A stretch of DNA of 64,000 nt from Marinobacter pelagius (GCF_900114925.1 NZ_FOUR01000006.1:230811-294810), one strand, 5' to 3'; shown: positions 27,726-36,812, counted from the stretch's first letter. Made by a program: numbers and translations. The notes: generated by a model not told the origin, from the sequence alone.

Positions 27726-28447
27726 CGGAAGCCCGGGAATATCGACATCACCTGCAGAAAACTCTGTTCCAGCGGAGCCTCGAAGGTCATCAGGTTGCCG
27801 GTCACGGGGTGGACAAAAGCCATCCGTGTGGCGGCCAGCATCAGCCGTCCCTCCCCGAAACGCTCGGCAAAATAACGGTTGTGACGCCCGCGCCCGTGAT
27901 TGGCATCGCCAATGATGGGATGACTGATGTGCTTCATGTGCCGGCGCAACTGGTGCTTACGTCCCGTTTCCGGATACAGCTCCACCATGGCGTAGCGGCT
28001 GGTCGGATATTTCTCGATAGCCACCGGGATCTCGGTGGTGGCCAGGATTCGGTACCGCGTCCGGGCCTCCCGGACCGGCTGCTCCTGCCCTTTGAGCCGC
28101 CGGTCTTCCGGCTCCTCCCGCAGCGGGTGATCAATTTCCCCCTCACCGGGCGGCCAGCCACGAACCATGGCCAGGTAGGTCTTGCTCACTTCCCCGGACA
28201 TCATGGCCAGACCGACGCTGCGGGCGGTCTCCGGATCCCGGGCAAACACCATGACTCCCGACGTGGGCCGATCCAGACGATGCACCGGATAGACATGCTC
28301 GCCCCCGTTCAGCGAGCGGGCATACTGCAGGGCGAACTCGGTTTCATGTTTGTCGATCGGACTGCGATGAACGAGCAGGCCGGCAGGTTTGTGGACCACC
28401 AGCAGCTGCTCGTCGCGGTACAACTCCAGGAGCGGGTTACCTTTCAT
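27692..28447 (-). CDS. truC: tRNA pseudouridine(65) synthase TruC
   Basis: A 251-residue RluA-family synthase that modifies U65 of certain tRNAs. The catalytic aspartate is in YPVHRLDRPTSGVMVFAR, and the protein follows E. coli TruC through VHRSPIDKHE, VEKYPTSRYAMVELYPETGRKHQLRRHMKHI and HPIIGDANHG-like segments. The start at 28447 lies 7 bases beyond the stop of the RND pump gene, so truC is the last gene of that operon and likely translated by re-initiation. Its 3' end overlaps the amidase gene on the other strand. Confidence 0.92.
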   Translation of the reverse strand: MKGNPLLELYRDEQLLVVHKPAGLLVHRSPIDKHETEFALQYARSLNGGEHVYPVHRLDRPTSGVMVFARDPETARSVGLAMMSGEVSKTYLAMVRGWPPGEGEIDHPLREEPEDRRLKGQEQPVREARTRYRILATTEIPVAIEKYPTSRYAMVELYPETGRKHQLRRHMKHISHPIIGDANHGRGRHNRYFAERFGEGRLMLAATRMAFVHPVTGNLMTFEAPLEQSFLQVMSIFPGFRYPPADAVSSA

Positions 28448-28454
28448 CTTGCCC

Positions 28455-31400
28455 CTACCCCGCCTCCGGCTGCAACCGGCCGTTGATCTGCCGCACCTTC
28501 CGCCCGGCTTTCTCACCAAGCACCAGAAGGGACGGAGTCAGCAGCAAGGTCAGGATGGTCGCAAAGCCCAGGCCACCGGCAATAGCACTGGAGAGCTGCG
28601 TCCACCACTGGGTGGAAGGCGCACCAAGGCCCAGTGACGGGCTGAGCAGATCGACGTTGATGCCCAGCACCATGGGCATCAGTCCCAGCACCGTTGTGAT
28701 CGCCGTCAGCAGCACCGGCCGTAGACGCAGGCAACCGGTTTCCAAGGCCGCCTCATACGGCGCTAGCCCGTCCCGGCGCATCTGGTTGTAGGTGTCGATC
28801 AGGATGATGTTGTTGTTCACCACGATGCCCGCCAGGGCAATGATCCCCATCCCGACCATGACGATGCCGAAGGGTTGGCCATTAAGCAGCAGCCCGATCA
28901 GCACACCGGCAGTGGACAACACGATGGCCGAGAGAATCAGGAAGGTCTGGTACAGGGAATTGAACTGGGTCACCAGGATCAGGAGCATCATGCCGATGGC
29001 CACCAGGAACGCGGTGGTCAGGAACGACGCCGCCTGCTGCTGATCCTCGCTCTCACCCGCAAAAGCGACCGTGATGCCCTCTGGTGTTTCCGGGATTTTC
29101 TCCTGCAGCACCCGCAGCATTTCATCGACCTGCCGGCCCGGTGCCAGATCCGATTTGATGGTCACCGTGCGTTGACCGTCAACCCGCACGATGCTGCCGG
29201 TCTTGGCTCCGGGCTCCAGGTTGACGAACTCCGAGAGCGGCACCTGGCCTCTGGAGGTATTGATGGTCTGGCGTTGCAACTGATCCAGCTCCCGCCAGTT
29301 GTTGGGAACCCGCACGGCAATGTCTACCTCGTCCCGGACATCCTCGGGCCGATAGGTCGCCAACACCAGGCCATTGGTGACCAGGCGCACCGCACTGCCG
29401 ATACTGAGCACATCGGTGCCGAAGCGTGCCGCTGCTTCCCGGTCCACCTTCAACTGCCACTCAATGCCCGGCAGGCTGCGGTCGTCCTCGATTTCAACGA
29501 ACCCATCCAGGGTGCGCATGCGCTCCTCGACGGCATCCACAAAACCGTTTAGCTGACCGTTATCGCGACTGCTGAGCTGGATCTCGATCGGCTTGCCCTC
29601 AGCCGGCCCGCCTTCCTGTTTGCGGAACTCCAGCTCGATGCCGGGGATATCGGCCGTCCGTTCCCGGAAGTCCTCCAGAATCGCACTGGCAGGCCGGCGG
29701 GTGAACCAGTCGGTGAACTGGAACTGCAACACCCCGATGACATCCGGCGCCATCCGGGTGTTGTTACTGAGCATGGACCGGGCGTAGAGGGCCTTCACCT
29801 CTGGCATTCCCTGCAGACGCCGCTCAACCTCCCGGACAATGGCATCGCGCTCCCATACGGACAGATCGCCCCGGGCCCGAACCTGAACCTGGGCCGAATC
29901 CGGCTCCACGCTGGGGAAAAATTCCACGCCGTGGTTGAAGCGGGCGTAGGCGGCGTAGATCACCAGAATGACCACCAGTACACCCACCAGGGTGAGCCCC
30001 GGGAACTGCAGCAGCCTGGACAGCACCAGCCGGTACCAGGCCATCATACGGCCATCGGCATGGGACGCCCGGGCCCGGCGCCCACCACTGACACCACCCA
30101 GCACCGGCAGGAAGACCAGAGCCATGGCCAGGGACGCGCTCAGGCAGATGATCACGGTGATCGGCAGGAATTTCATGAACTCGCCCACCACGCCCGGCCA
30201 GAACAACAGCGGCACAAACACCGCCAGGGTGGTCGCGGTGGAGGCAATGATCGGCCAGGCCATCCGGCTGGCTGCCTCGGCCCAGGCGGAACGCACGGTG
30301 CCGCCCTCGGACAGATTCCGGTCCGCCAGCTCCGACACTACAATCGCGCCATCCACCAGCATGCCGGCCACCAGAATCAAACTGAACAACACGACGATGT
30401 TCAGGGTAAGGCCCATACCCCAGATCACCAGGATCCCGGTGAGGAAGGCGCCGGGAATGGTCAACCCGACCAGCAACGCCGAGCGCGGACCCATGGCCGC
30501 TATCACCACGATGATCACCAGAACAATGGCGGTCAGCACGTTGTTGAGCAGGTCCGAGAGAATGTCCTGGACCTCGTCCGACTGATCCATGATGTAACGT
30601 ATATCAAGCGTCTCCGGCAGGCGCGGGCGGGCCTGCTCGATCAGCTCCCGCACCTGGTCCACCGTTTCGATGATGTTGGCACCGGAGCGCTTGGATACTT
30701 CCAGCACCAGTGCCGGCTCCCCGTTGATGCGGGCAAAGCCGGTGGGGTCCTTGAAGGTGCGCTGGAGCATGGCAACGTCACCGAAGGTCACCACGGTGTC
30801 GCCGTCCACTTTCACCGGCATGGACATGACATCCTCGATGTTCTCGATAACTCCGGGCACTTTCAGGGCCATGCGGCCGTTGCCGGTATCGAGAGAACCC
30901 GCAGCCACCAGCTGGTTGTTGCGGGTCACCAGGGAGGCAAGCCGGTCAAAATCGATGCCATAGCTCTCCAGAACCTGGGGGTCCACCACGACTTCCAGCT
31001 GATCCTCCCGGTCACCGCCGATCTCCACTTCCAGCACTTCGGGAATGGCTTCCATGGCATCCTGGAGCCGCCGGGCGATGGTGATCAGCTCCCTCTCGGA
31101 CAGCGGCCCGGAGAGGCCCACGGACAGCACCGGGAACAGGGACACATTGATCTCGTTCACGCGCGGTTCGTCCGCTTCCTGGGGTAATTTGGTCCGCGCG
31201 GTATCTACTTTCTCCCGTACATCCTGCAGCGCCATGTCCGGATCGAAGCCGGCATCGAACTCCAGCATCACCGACGCATGGCCCTCGGAGGCGGTGCTGC
31301 GCATCTCCTTGATGCCCTCCAGTGACCGAAGCTCCTGCTCCATCGGTCGCACCAGCAGGCGCTCGGCATCCTCGGGGCTGATGCCGTCCAGGGTCATGGA

Positions 31401-31544
31401 GACGTAAATGATGGGAATGGTGACATCCGGATTGGCTTCCTTGGGAATGGTGTTGAACGCCGCGATGCCACCGAGTATCAGGAACAACAAAGTCAGCAGT
31501 GTCGTCCGGCTACGGTCCATGGCGGCAAAGATCAGTCCCCGCAT
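28455..31544 (-). CDS. RND efflux pump, inner-membrane permease
   Basis: A 1029-residue proton-driven pump of the HAE1/AcrB type with 12 membrane segments and two large periplasmic loops (about 30-330 and 560-860). The proton-relay region in membrane segment 4 reads GMLVDGAIVV, where AcrB has two adjacent aspartates; one is replaced by glycine, as in a sub-group of RND pumps. The N-terminal NTIPKEANPDVTIP motif is typical of the family. No outer-membrane channel gene is next to it, so it must share one encoded elsewhere. Adaptor gene 5 bases upstream, truC 7 bases downstream. Confidence 0.9.
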   Translation of the reverse strand: MRGLIFAAMDRSRTTLLTLLFLILGGIAAFNTIPKEANPDVTIPIIYVSMTLDGISPEDAERLLVRPMEQELRSLEGIKEMRSTASEGHASVMLEFDAGFDPDMALQDVREKVDTARTKLPQEADEPRVNEINVSLFPVLSVGLSGPLSERELITIARRLQDAMEAIPEVLEVEIGGDREDQLEVVVDPQVLESYGIDFDRLASLVTRNNQLVAAGSLDTGNGRMALKVPGVIENIEDVMSMPVKVDGDTVVTFGDVAMLQRTFKDPTGFARINGEPALVLEVSKRSGANIIETVDQVRELIEQARPRLPETLDIRYIMDQSDEVQDILSDLLNNVLTAIVLVIIVVIAAMGPRSALLVGLTIPGAFLTGILVIWGMGLTLNIVVLFSLILVAGMLVDGAIVVSELADRNLSEGGTVRSAWAEAASRMAWPIIASTATTLAVFVPLLFWPGVVGEFMKFLPITVIICLSASLAMALVFLPVLGGVSGGRRARASHADGRMMAWYRLVLSRLLQFPGLTLVGVLVVILVIYAAYARFNHGVEFFPSVEPDSAQVQVRARGDLSVWERDAIVREVERRLQGMPEVKALYARSMLSNNTRMAPDVIGVLQFQFTDWFTRRPASAILEDFRERTADIPGIELEFRKQEGGPAEGKPIEIQLSSRDNGQLNGFVDAVEERMRTLDGFVEIEDDRSLPGIEWQLKVDREAAARFGTDVLSIGSAVRLVTNGLVLATYRPEDVRDEVDIAVRVPNNWRELDQLQRQTINTSRGQVPLSEFVNLEPGAKTGSIVRVDGQRTVTIKSDLAPGRQVDEMLRVLQEKIPETPEGITVAFAGESEDQQQAASFLTTAFLVAIGMMLLILVTQFNSLYQTFLILSAIVLSTAGVLIGLLLNGQPFGIVMVGMGIIALAGIVVNNNIILIDTYNQMRRDGLAPYEAALETGCLRLRPVLLTAITTVLGLMPMVLGINVDLLSPSLGLGAPSTQWWTQLSSAIAGGLGFATILTLLLTPSLLVLGEKAGRKVRQINGRLQPEAG

Positions 31545-31549
31545 ACCGG

Positions 31550-32632
31550 TCAGCCCCTGTTGTCCGAACGATCGACCGGAGCCACTTCCTCGCCTTCGCT
31601 CACGAAGCCACCACCCCGGGTGATCAGACGGATCTCATCGGGAAGCCCTGTCACCCAGGCGCCCTCGGTGGACACGCTCAGCAAACGCACGGTCTCAAAG
31701 ACCACCCGGTTGTTTCCATCCACATATTTGATACCGGGCCGGCCGTCATCACCCAGGCTGAGGTAGGCCGGAGAAATGAAAAGGGCTTTGACCTCCGGCA
31801 GGGCAATCCGCAAGCTGGCGCTGCCCCCGGCAACCCGTTTCAGCTCGGGATTCTCCACGGCGATCTCGACCGCGAAACTGCGGGTCTGGGGATTGGCTGA
31901 ACTGGCGACGAAAGTCACCACGCCCTGGAGCTGGCCGCCGTCCAGCAGATCAATCCGGACCGGCTGCCCCACGGCGACCTGACTAACCGACTGCTGCGGA
32001 ACCTGGCCGGTGGCCTTCAGACGGTCGATACGAACCAGTTCAAACAGCGGCGAGCCAACCTGTACCAGGGTACCCGGGTCCACATGCCTGGCGTTGATGA
32101 TACCGCTGAATGGCGCGGCCGGCGTCAGATGCTGAACCGCCAGGCGGGCTGACGTCAGTTCGGCACGGGCAGCGGCAAGCTCACTCTCAAGGTCGAGCAA
32201 CTGCGACTGCGATGTGAAATTGTCCGAGCGCAGCCGGCGTGCAGCCGCAAGGTCGGCCTCCAGCTGTTTCACCCGTGCGTTCCAGCGATCCACCAGGGCC
32301 GAACGGCCGTCGTCAGAGAGCCGCGCAAGGACCTGGCCTTTCGTCACGCTTTCCCCGAGATCAGCGGCAACTTCTTCAACCGTTCCCGGCACCCGGGCGC
32401 CCAGGCTTACGGAAAACCAGGGTTCAAGCTGACCCTGAAGCTGGATTCCCGGCTCATGCAGGCGCGCCTGCAGCGTTTCCACTTCCACGCTGGTCAGCCC
32501 CGTTTCCGGCTCCTGTTGCCGCTCGGGCGCCTGATCCGATGAAACCTTGACCTCGCCAGTCATCATCCAGATAACCAGGAGAACCACCACCAGCAGGGAT
32601 AACCCGAGGGATCCCCATCTTGCTTTCGTCAT
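31550..32632 (-). CDS. RND efflux periplasmic adaptor
   Basis: A 360-residue membrane-fusion protein with an N-terminal membrane anchor (LGLSLLVVVLLVIWMM) and no lipobox, then a lipoyl half-motif (SLGARVPGTVEEVAADLGESVTKG), a coiled-coil hairpin (about 100-170) and beta-barrel domains. It links the inner-membrane pump to an outer-membrane channel. First gene of a three-gene leftward operon. The start at 32632 is the first ATG with a plausible purine-rich site (AGCGAG); a longer frame exists upstream. Confidence 0.87.
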   Translation of the reverse strand: MTKARWGSLGLSLLVVVLLVIWMMTGEVKVSSDQAPERQQEPETGLTSVEVETLQARLHEPGIQLQGQLEPWFSVSLGARVPGTVEEVAADLGESVTKGQVLARLSDDGRSALVDRWNARVKQLEADLAAARRLRSDNFTSQSQLLDLESELAAARAELTSARLAVQHLTPAAPFSGIINARHVDPGTLVQVGSPLFELVRIDRLKATGQVPQQSVSQVAVGQPVRIDLLDGGQLQGVVTFVASSANPQTRSFAVEIAVENPELKRVAGGSASLRIALPEVKALFISPAYLSLGDDGRPGIKYVDGNNRVVFETVRLLSVSTEGAWVTGLPDEIRLITRGGGFVSEGEEVAPVDRSDNRG

Positions 32633-32720
32633 TGAATGCTCGCTGTGCCTGAAATCGGTGAACAGGAAGACGGATTGAGGAACCAGTCGCCGGCTTGTCA
32701 AAAAAACCGGCAATTAACGG

Positions 32721-32750
32721 TTGCATCCGATTAAAAACGTGGGGTAGATT
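32721..32750 (+). promoter_or_regulatory. Candidate sigma-70 promoter of the ilv leader
   Basis: TTGCAT (32721-32726) and TAGATT (32745-32750) are spaced 18 bases apart, about 45 bases before the leader-peptide ATG. Both boxes are imperfect; the call depends mainly on position. Confidence 0.4.
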
Positions 32751-32794
32751 CTACACAGAATCTTTTTACGAATTCAGAGCAGAAAGTCGATTTC

Positions 32795-32887
32795 ATGAAT
32801 CTCAACGCAGTGATTGTCCTTGTGAAGCTTGTCCTGGTGGTCGTGGTACCGTCCGGGGGCTTTTGCGTGGACAAGCGGGTGAGATAG
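32795..32887 (+). CDS. ilvL: ilv operon leader peptide
   Basis: A 30-residue peptide, MNLNAVIVLVKLVLVVVVPS followed by GGFCVDKRVR. Ten of 30 residues are Val, four are Leu and one is Ile, with four consecutive valines at 15-18. It sits between the promoter region and ilvG, ahead of a strong terminator hairpin, exactly as ilvL does in enteric ilvGMEDA operons, although the sequence is different. Stalling at Val/Leu codons when branched-chain aminoacyl-tRNAs are scarce would favour the antiterminator. Confidence 0.85.
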   Translation: MNLNAVIVLVKLVLVVVVPSGGFCVDKRVR

Positions 32888-32949
32888 CGACAAACCTGAC
32901 AAGACACCAGAAACCCCCGGCACCGAAAGGTCCCGGGGGTTTCTTTTTT
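32853..32949 (+). terminator. ilv attenuator (terminator with alternative antiterminator)
   Basis: Terminator: perfect 11-base arms (32910-32920, 32933-32943) with a small inner stem ACC-GAAA-GGT, followed by six T (32944-32949). Antiterminator: CCGGGGG plus TTT at 32853-32863, inside the leader-peptide gene just after the valine run, can pair with AAACCCCCGG at 32911-32920 (one bulged C) and so prevent the terminator. This is the classical translation-coupled attenuation layout. Confidence 0.85.
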
Positions 32950-32976
32950 GCGGCAAAGAAAAAGGGAAAAACGACC

Positions 32977-34677
32977 ATGAACGGCGCACAGCACATTCTT
33001 GAAGCGTTCCACCGCCACAACATCAGCACGGTTTTCGGGTATCCGGGCGGCTGCATCATGCCGCTATACGACGCGCTGGTGGATGATGTGGGTGTGGAAC
33101 ACGTGCTGTGCCGCCATGAACAGGGCTGCGCCCTGGCAGCCGACGGCTATGCCCGGGCCAGTGGCAAGCTGGGGGTATGCATTGCCACCTCCGGCCCCGG
33201 TGCCACCAACCTGATCACCGGCGTGGCCAACGCCCACCGGGATTCCATTCCCATGCTTGTGATCACCGGCCAGGTGCCCTCCGGCCTGATCGGCACCGAC
33301 GCTTTCCAGGAAACCGACGTGCTGGGCATGACCCTGGGCATCGTCAAACACAGTTACCTGGTGGACGACGCGGACACCCTGCCCGCGATCATGGAAGAAG
33401 CCATCGAATTGGCCCAGAGTGGCCGGCCGGGGCCAGTGTGGATTGATATTCCCAAGGACCTGTTACTGAGCGAAGTGGCCGACGCACCCTTCTCTCAGCC
33501 CGAGTCCTGTAATGCAGCCTGCCCGGACCTGACTGAAGCCGTGGCCATGCTGCGCTCCGCCCGCAAGCCTCTGCTCTACAGCGGTGGCGGCGTCAGCCTG
33601 GCCCACGCCGAGGCCAGCTTCCGCATTTTCGCTGAAACATCAGCCTTGCCGGCGGTTGTAACCCTCAAGGGTATTGGTAACCCGGGCAAACACAATCCCT
33701 ACAACTTGGGCATGCTGGGCATGCACGGCTCCCGTGCTGCCAACAAAGCCGTAGACGAGAGCGACCTGTTGCTGGTCATCGGCGCCCGCCTGGACGACCG
33801 GGCCACCGGCAAACTGGACGGCTTCGCCCCCAACGCGAAGATGATCCACATCGATGCTGACGCTGCCGAAATCAACAAACTGCGCCCGGCCGACCTGGCC
33901 GTCCGCGGGGACCTGAATACCATCCTGGAAGAGTTGACCACCGCCCTGGAGAGCAAACCGCTGGCCATCAGTGACTGGCAGAAGCAATGTCGCACCTGGC
34001 ACACCACCGGCGGCTTCCATGCGGCCGACAACGAAGAGCCCCTGGCCCCGATCACCGGACCGGCCTTCATCCGCCAGCTTTCCCGCATCGCCCCGGACGA
34101 CACCGTGATCGCCTGCGACGTTGGCCAGCATCAGATGTGGGTGGCCCAGCACTACGAGTTCGATCACCCCCGCCACCATCTCACCAGCGGCGGCCTGGGC
34201 ACCATGGGCTTCGGCCTGCCCGCAGCCATCGGCGCCCAGTTTGCGGACCGCAACAGCACCGTGATCAACGTCACCGGCGACGGCTCGTTCATGATGAACG
34301 CCCAGGAACTGGCCACCATCCGCCGCTACAACCTGCCGCTGAAACTGATCATCATGGACAACCAGTGCCTGGGCATGGTCCGCCAGCAGCAGGAATTGTT
34401 CTACGACAACCGGGAGAGCCAGATAAATCTGGACGACAACCCCGACTTCGTGGCCATGGCCCGGGCCTTCGACATCCCGGCCCTGCACATCGAACGCACC
34501 GACCAGATCCGCCGTGGCATCGAAACCATTCTGGCCTACAACGGCCCGATGCTGCTGCACGTGGCCATCAGCCGTGAAGACAACGTCTGGCCCATCGTCA
34601 AACCCGGCGCCAGCAACCGTGAAATGATCGACGAGACCCGACGCCCGTCCAAAGCCAGCAAGGAGCAAGTTGCATGA
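32977..34677 (+). CDS. ilvG: Acetolactate synthase II large subunit
   Basis: A 566-residue TPP-dependent enzyme that makes acetolactate and acetohydroxybutyrate, the first common step of valine and isoleucine synthesis. The TPP-activating Glu is in LCRHEQGCALAADGYARASG, the cofactor motif is GDGSFMMNAQELATI with the terminal N in IIMDNQ, and the FAD region is typical. It is intact and co-translated with ilvM through an ATGA overlap. The attenuator 30-180 bases upstream controls it. The start has no strong ribosome site (GGGAAAAACGACC), but the ATG agrees with family N-termini. Confidence 0.93.
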   Translation: MNGAQHILEAFHRHNISTVFGYPGGCIMPLYDALVDDVGVEHVLCRHEQGCALAADGYARASGKLGVCIATSGPGATNLITGVANAHRDSIPMLVITGQVPSGLIGTDAFQETDVLGMTLGIVKHSYLVDDADTLPAIMEEAIELAQSGRPGPVWIDIPKDLLLSEVADAPFSQPESCNAACPDLTEAVAMLRSARKPLLYSGGGVSLAHAEASFRIFAETSALPAVVTLKGIGNPGKHNPYNLGMLGMHGSRAANKAVDESDLLLVIGARLDDRATGKLDGFAPNAKMIHIDADAAEINKLRPADLAVRGDLNTILEELTTALESKPLAISDWQKQCRTWHTTGGFHAADNEEPLAPITGPAFIRQLSRIAPDDTVIACDVGQHQMWVAQHYEFDHPRHHLTSGGLGTMGFGLPAAIGAQFADRNSTVINVTGDGSFMMNAQELATIRRYNLPLKLIIMDNQCLGMVRQQQELFYDNRESQINLDDNPDFVAMARAFDIPALHIERTDQIRRGIETILAYNGPMLLHVAISREDNVWPIVKPGASNREMIDETRRPSKASKEQVA

Positions 34678-34952
34678 ACCCGCAAAGCCAGTCTTCAATG
34701 CGAAGCTATACCATCAACTGCCGGATGACCCGGGAGGCCGCGTCCCTGGAGCGGCTTTGTCAGGTGGTCCGCATCCGCGGGTTCCGGATCGCCACCATGG
34801 CCGTGGAGACTGCCGGCGAGCATCTGGATATTGCCCTTACCCTGGAGGGTACCCGGCCGATTGCCATGTTGCAGTCGCAACTGGAGAAGCTTCATACGGT
34901 TGCCGAGGTTGCCCTCGCGTCTGGGTCTGTGGCTCGGTCTCGTTCGGCCTGA
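34674..34952 (+). CDS. ilvM: Acetolactate synthase II regulatory subunit
   Basis: A 92-residue ACT-domain subunit. Segments YTINCRMTREAASLERLCQV, RIRGFRIATMAVE and HLDIALTLEGTRPIAMLQSQLEKLHTVAEV match IlvM. It begins inside the last codons of ilvG and completes the two-subunit enzyme. Unlike enteric bacteria, ilvE, ilvD and ilvA do not follow; a repeat-rich non-coding stretch starts at its stop codon. Confidence 0.88.
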   Translation: MNPQSQSSMRSYTINCRMTREAASLERLCQVVRIRGFRIATMAVETAGEHLDIALTLEGTRPIAMLQSQLEKLHTVAEVALASGSVARSRSA

Positions 34953-35033
34953 GGCTTGGGGGGCTGATCTTTTCGTAGCCTGAAGTTTGGCGGGCATGGT
35001 CTTTCTGTAGCCTGAGATTTGGCGGGCAGGTAC
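34947..35033. repeat. Three degenerate 31-32-base direct repeats
   Basis: Units beginning CCTGA at 34948, 34979 and 35011 share the pattern CCTGA-N3-TTGG-N2-GGC. The first overlaps the ilvM stop codon. Together with the hairpin repeats below they fill the 480-base gap (34953-35432) between the convergent ilvM and cynS genes; no coding potential was seen in this gap. Confidence 0.6.
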
Positions 35034-35118
35034 GGGGGTGGGGGTATCTTTTCTTCGGGGAAAACAACTCGCTTCGCTCAGACATCTTTTCCCTGTCAGA
35101 AAAGATACCCCCACCCCC
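35034..35118. repeat. Long hairpin repeat, family 1, copy A
   Basis: Perfect 20-base arms (35034-35053 and 35099-35118) enclose a 45-base loop. Inside are a second stem (GGGAAAA at 35058-35064 with TTTTCCC at 35087-35093) and the family core CTCGCTTCGCTCAGACA. The core is in the opposite orientation to copies B and C and the arms differ in sequence. Located between convergent genes. Confidence 0.8.
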
Positions 35119-35279
35119 TACCGACGGGCAGAAACGAAATGTCAGGGGAAAAGAAAAAAACAAAGACGAGGGCACTGACTTTTCTGTCAGGTTGTTTGAG
35201 GTTTCGACTTGCACTCACAAGGCGATCCCAAAAGCATTTCAAAAGTCTTTAAGTCGGTGAACCCGTGTTGCACGTCGGC

Positions 35280-35367
35280 GCGGGGTGGTAGGTGGATTTT
35301 TCGCCGGAAAAAGGTGTCTGAGCGAAGCGAGTTCTTTTTCCAAGAAAAACTCCACCTGCCACCCCGC
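35280..35367. repeat. Long hairpin repeat, family 1, copy B
   Basis: Arms of 23-24 bases (35280-35302 and 35344-35367), with one wobble and one bulge, flank the core TGTCTGAGCGAAGCGAGTTC. It is nearly identical to copy C, including outer flanks (ACGTCGGC before, AAGCCCGCCC after). It lies 65 bases past the cynS stop and may end that transcript. Confidence 0.8.
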
Positions 35368-35432
35368 AAGCCCGCCCTCAAATCAACAGTCTGGGGACGG
35401 GCCAAACAGGCAGACTCCGGTGAAAAGGCCGT

Positions 35433-35876
35433 TCACCAAGCCTTGTAGGGCAGGAACTTCCCGTTCATGGTCACAACCACACGGTCACCCTTGGGGTTCT
35501 CCTCCTTCTCTATGTCCATGGTGAAATCGATGGCACTCATGATGCCGTCGCCGAACTTCTCGTGGATGAGTTCCTTCATGGTGTCTCCGTAGACACCGAC
35601 AATTTCATACAGACGGTAGATCAGCGGATCCTGCGGGATGGCGCTGTCCCAGGCTTTCTTTGGACACACCTGCAGCGCTTCCGCCACGGGCTTGTCGAGG
35701 CCCAGGATTTCACATAAGGCGAAAGCCTTGTCTTCGGTGAGGCTGTTCATACCCAGGGCCGCCGAGGTGGTGAACACCGGGGACATGCCGATGGCCTCGG
35801 CGATGGCTTCCCAGGTCATACCTTTGGACACTTTGGCTTCCAGGATTTTTGCGGTCATCAGTTCTTTGTTCATCAT
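35433..35876 (-). CDS. cynS: Cyanate hydratase (cyanase)
   Basis: A 147-residue enzyme converting cyanate and bicarbonate to ammonia and CO2. The C-terminal catalytic domain shows the active-site Arg and Glu in IYRLYEIVGVYGDTMK and the Ser in GIMSAIDFTMDIEK, as in E. coli CynS, and the N-terminal part is the helical POU-like domain. It ends a leftward operon after substrate-binding, permease and ATPase genes, 27 bases after the last. Ribosome site AGAGGAAA. Product ammonia fits sigma-54 (nitrogen-type) control of the operon. Confidence 0.96.
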   Translation of the reverse strand: MMNKELMTAKILEAKVSKGMTWEAIAEAIGMSPVFTTSAALGMNSLTEDKAFALCEILGLDKPVAEALQVCPKKAWDSAIPQDPLIYRLYEIVGVYGDTMKELIHEKFGDGIMSAIDFTMDIEKEENPKGDRVVVTMNGKFLPYKAW

Positions 35877-35903
35877 GGCTGTTTCCTCTCTTGGCTTTTA
35901 ACG

Positions 35904-36812
35904 TCAGGCATTCACCGCACGGGCGGCAGTTTCAGATTCGGTTTCAGAGCCGGCAGACACCGGCTTGGACTGGCTGACATCCCTGGCGGGCTCGACGAAT
36001 TTCGGGCTGCCGTCTTTTTCCGGCAGGGCCGAACCGCTTCGGTTGACCAGGAAGTCCACCAGGTAGTCCCGGGTTTTGTGGTAGGCCGGGTTCTGGAAGA
36101 TGGTGGCCCGGGCCCGTGGATGAGGGATGTCCACTTTCACGCTTTCGGCGATGCGGGCATTGGGGCCGTTGGACATCAGGAAGATCCTGTCGGAGAGCAG
36201 GATGGCTTCGTCCACATCGTGGGTAATCATGAACACGGTCTGGCGGGTTTCTTCCCAGATCTTGACCAGCTCGTCCTGAATCACGCCCCGGGTCAGCGCA
36301 TCAAGCGCCCCGAAGGGTTCGTCCAGCAGCAGGAGTTCCGGTTGGGTGGCGAAGGCCCGGGCGATACTGACCCGCTGGCGCATGCCGCCGGAAAGCTGAG
36401 ACGGTTTCCGATTGAGGGCGTGGTCCAGGCCCACCATTTTCAGATAGCGTTCGCTGTGCTCCTTCACCTTTTCCTTGGACCACTTGGGCCAGCGGGCCTG
36501 GACCGCAAACACGATGTTGTTCAGGGCTGTTTTCCAGGGCAGCAGGCTGTAGTTCTGGAACACCACGCCGCGCTCAAGGCCCGGCCCTTTCACTTCCTTG
36601 CCGTTCATCACCACGTTGCCGGCACTGGCTTCGTCCAGGCCTGCCAGTACGTTCAGGATGGTGGACTTGCCGCAACCGGAGTGGCCGATGATGCAGACGA
36701 ACTCGCCTTTCTCCAGGGCAAAGCGGATATCCTCGAAGACGGTCAGCTCGCCGCCCTGGCCGTCCGGGTAGACTTTGGACAGGCCATCTACTTCCAGGAA
36801 TGATTTACTCAT
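35904..36812 (-). CDS. cynD: Cyanate/nitrate-type ABC transporter ATPase
   Basis: A 302-residue ATPase: Walker [11 protein letters not shown]-loop QNYSLLPW, signature [16 protein letters not shown], Walker [13 protein letters not shown] and the H-loop ITHDVDEA. It belongs to the NrtD/SsuB/TauB/CynD group. About 60 C-terminal residues after [10 protein letters not shown] are an unstructured-looking Ser/Glu-rich tail. Paired with the permease and NrtA-like binding protein genes upstream; cynS downstream makes cyanate the best substrate guess. Confidence 0.88.
   Translation of the reverse strand: MSKSFLEVDGLSKVYPDGQGGELTVFEDIRFALEKGEFVCIIGHSGCGKSTILNVLAGLDEASAGNVVMNGKEVKGPGLERGVVFQNYSLLPWKTALNNIVFAVQARWPKWSKEKVKEHSERYLKMVGLDHALNRKPSQLSGGMRQRVSIARAFATQPELLLLDEPFGALDALTRGVIQDELVKIWEETRQTVFMITHDVDEAILLSDRIFLMSNGPNARIAESVKVDIPHPRARATIFQNPAYHKTRDYLVDFLVNRSGSALPEKDGSPKFVEPARDVSQSKPVSAGSETESETAARAVNA

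Noticed and set aside
34947..35033. CRISPR array
   Set aside because: Only three degenerate units with contiguous 31-32-base period and no spacer of unrelated sequence; no cas genes in the window.
35187..35448. Small frames across hairpin repeat copy B, and similar ones at 41276-41652
   Set aside because: The same translations (SLRSDTFF-type on one strand, CLSEASSF-type on the other) arise in each repeat copy from the repeated DNA; they lack ribosome sites and are not genes.
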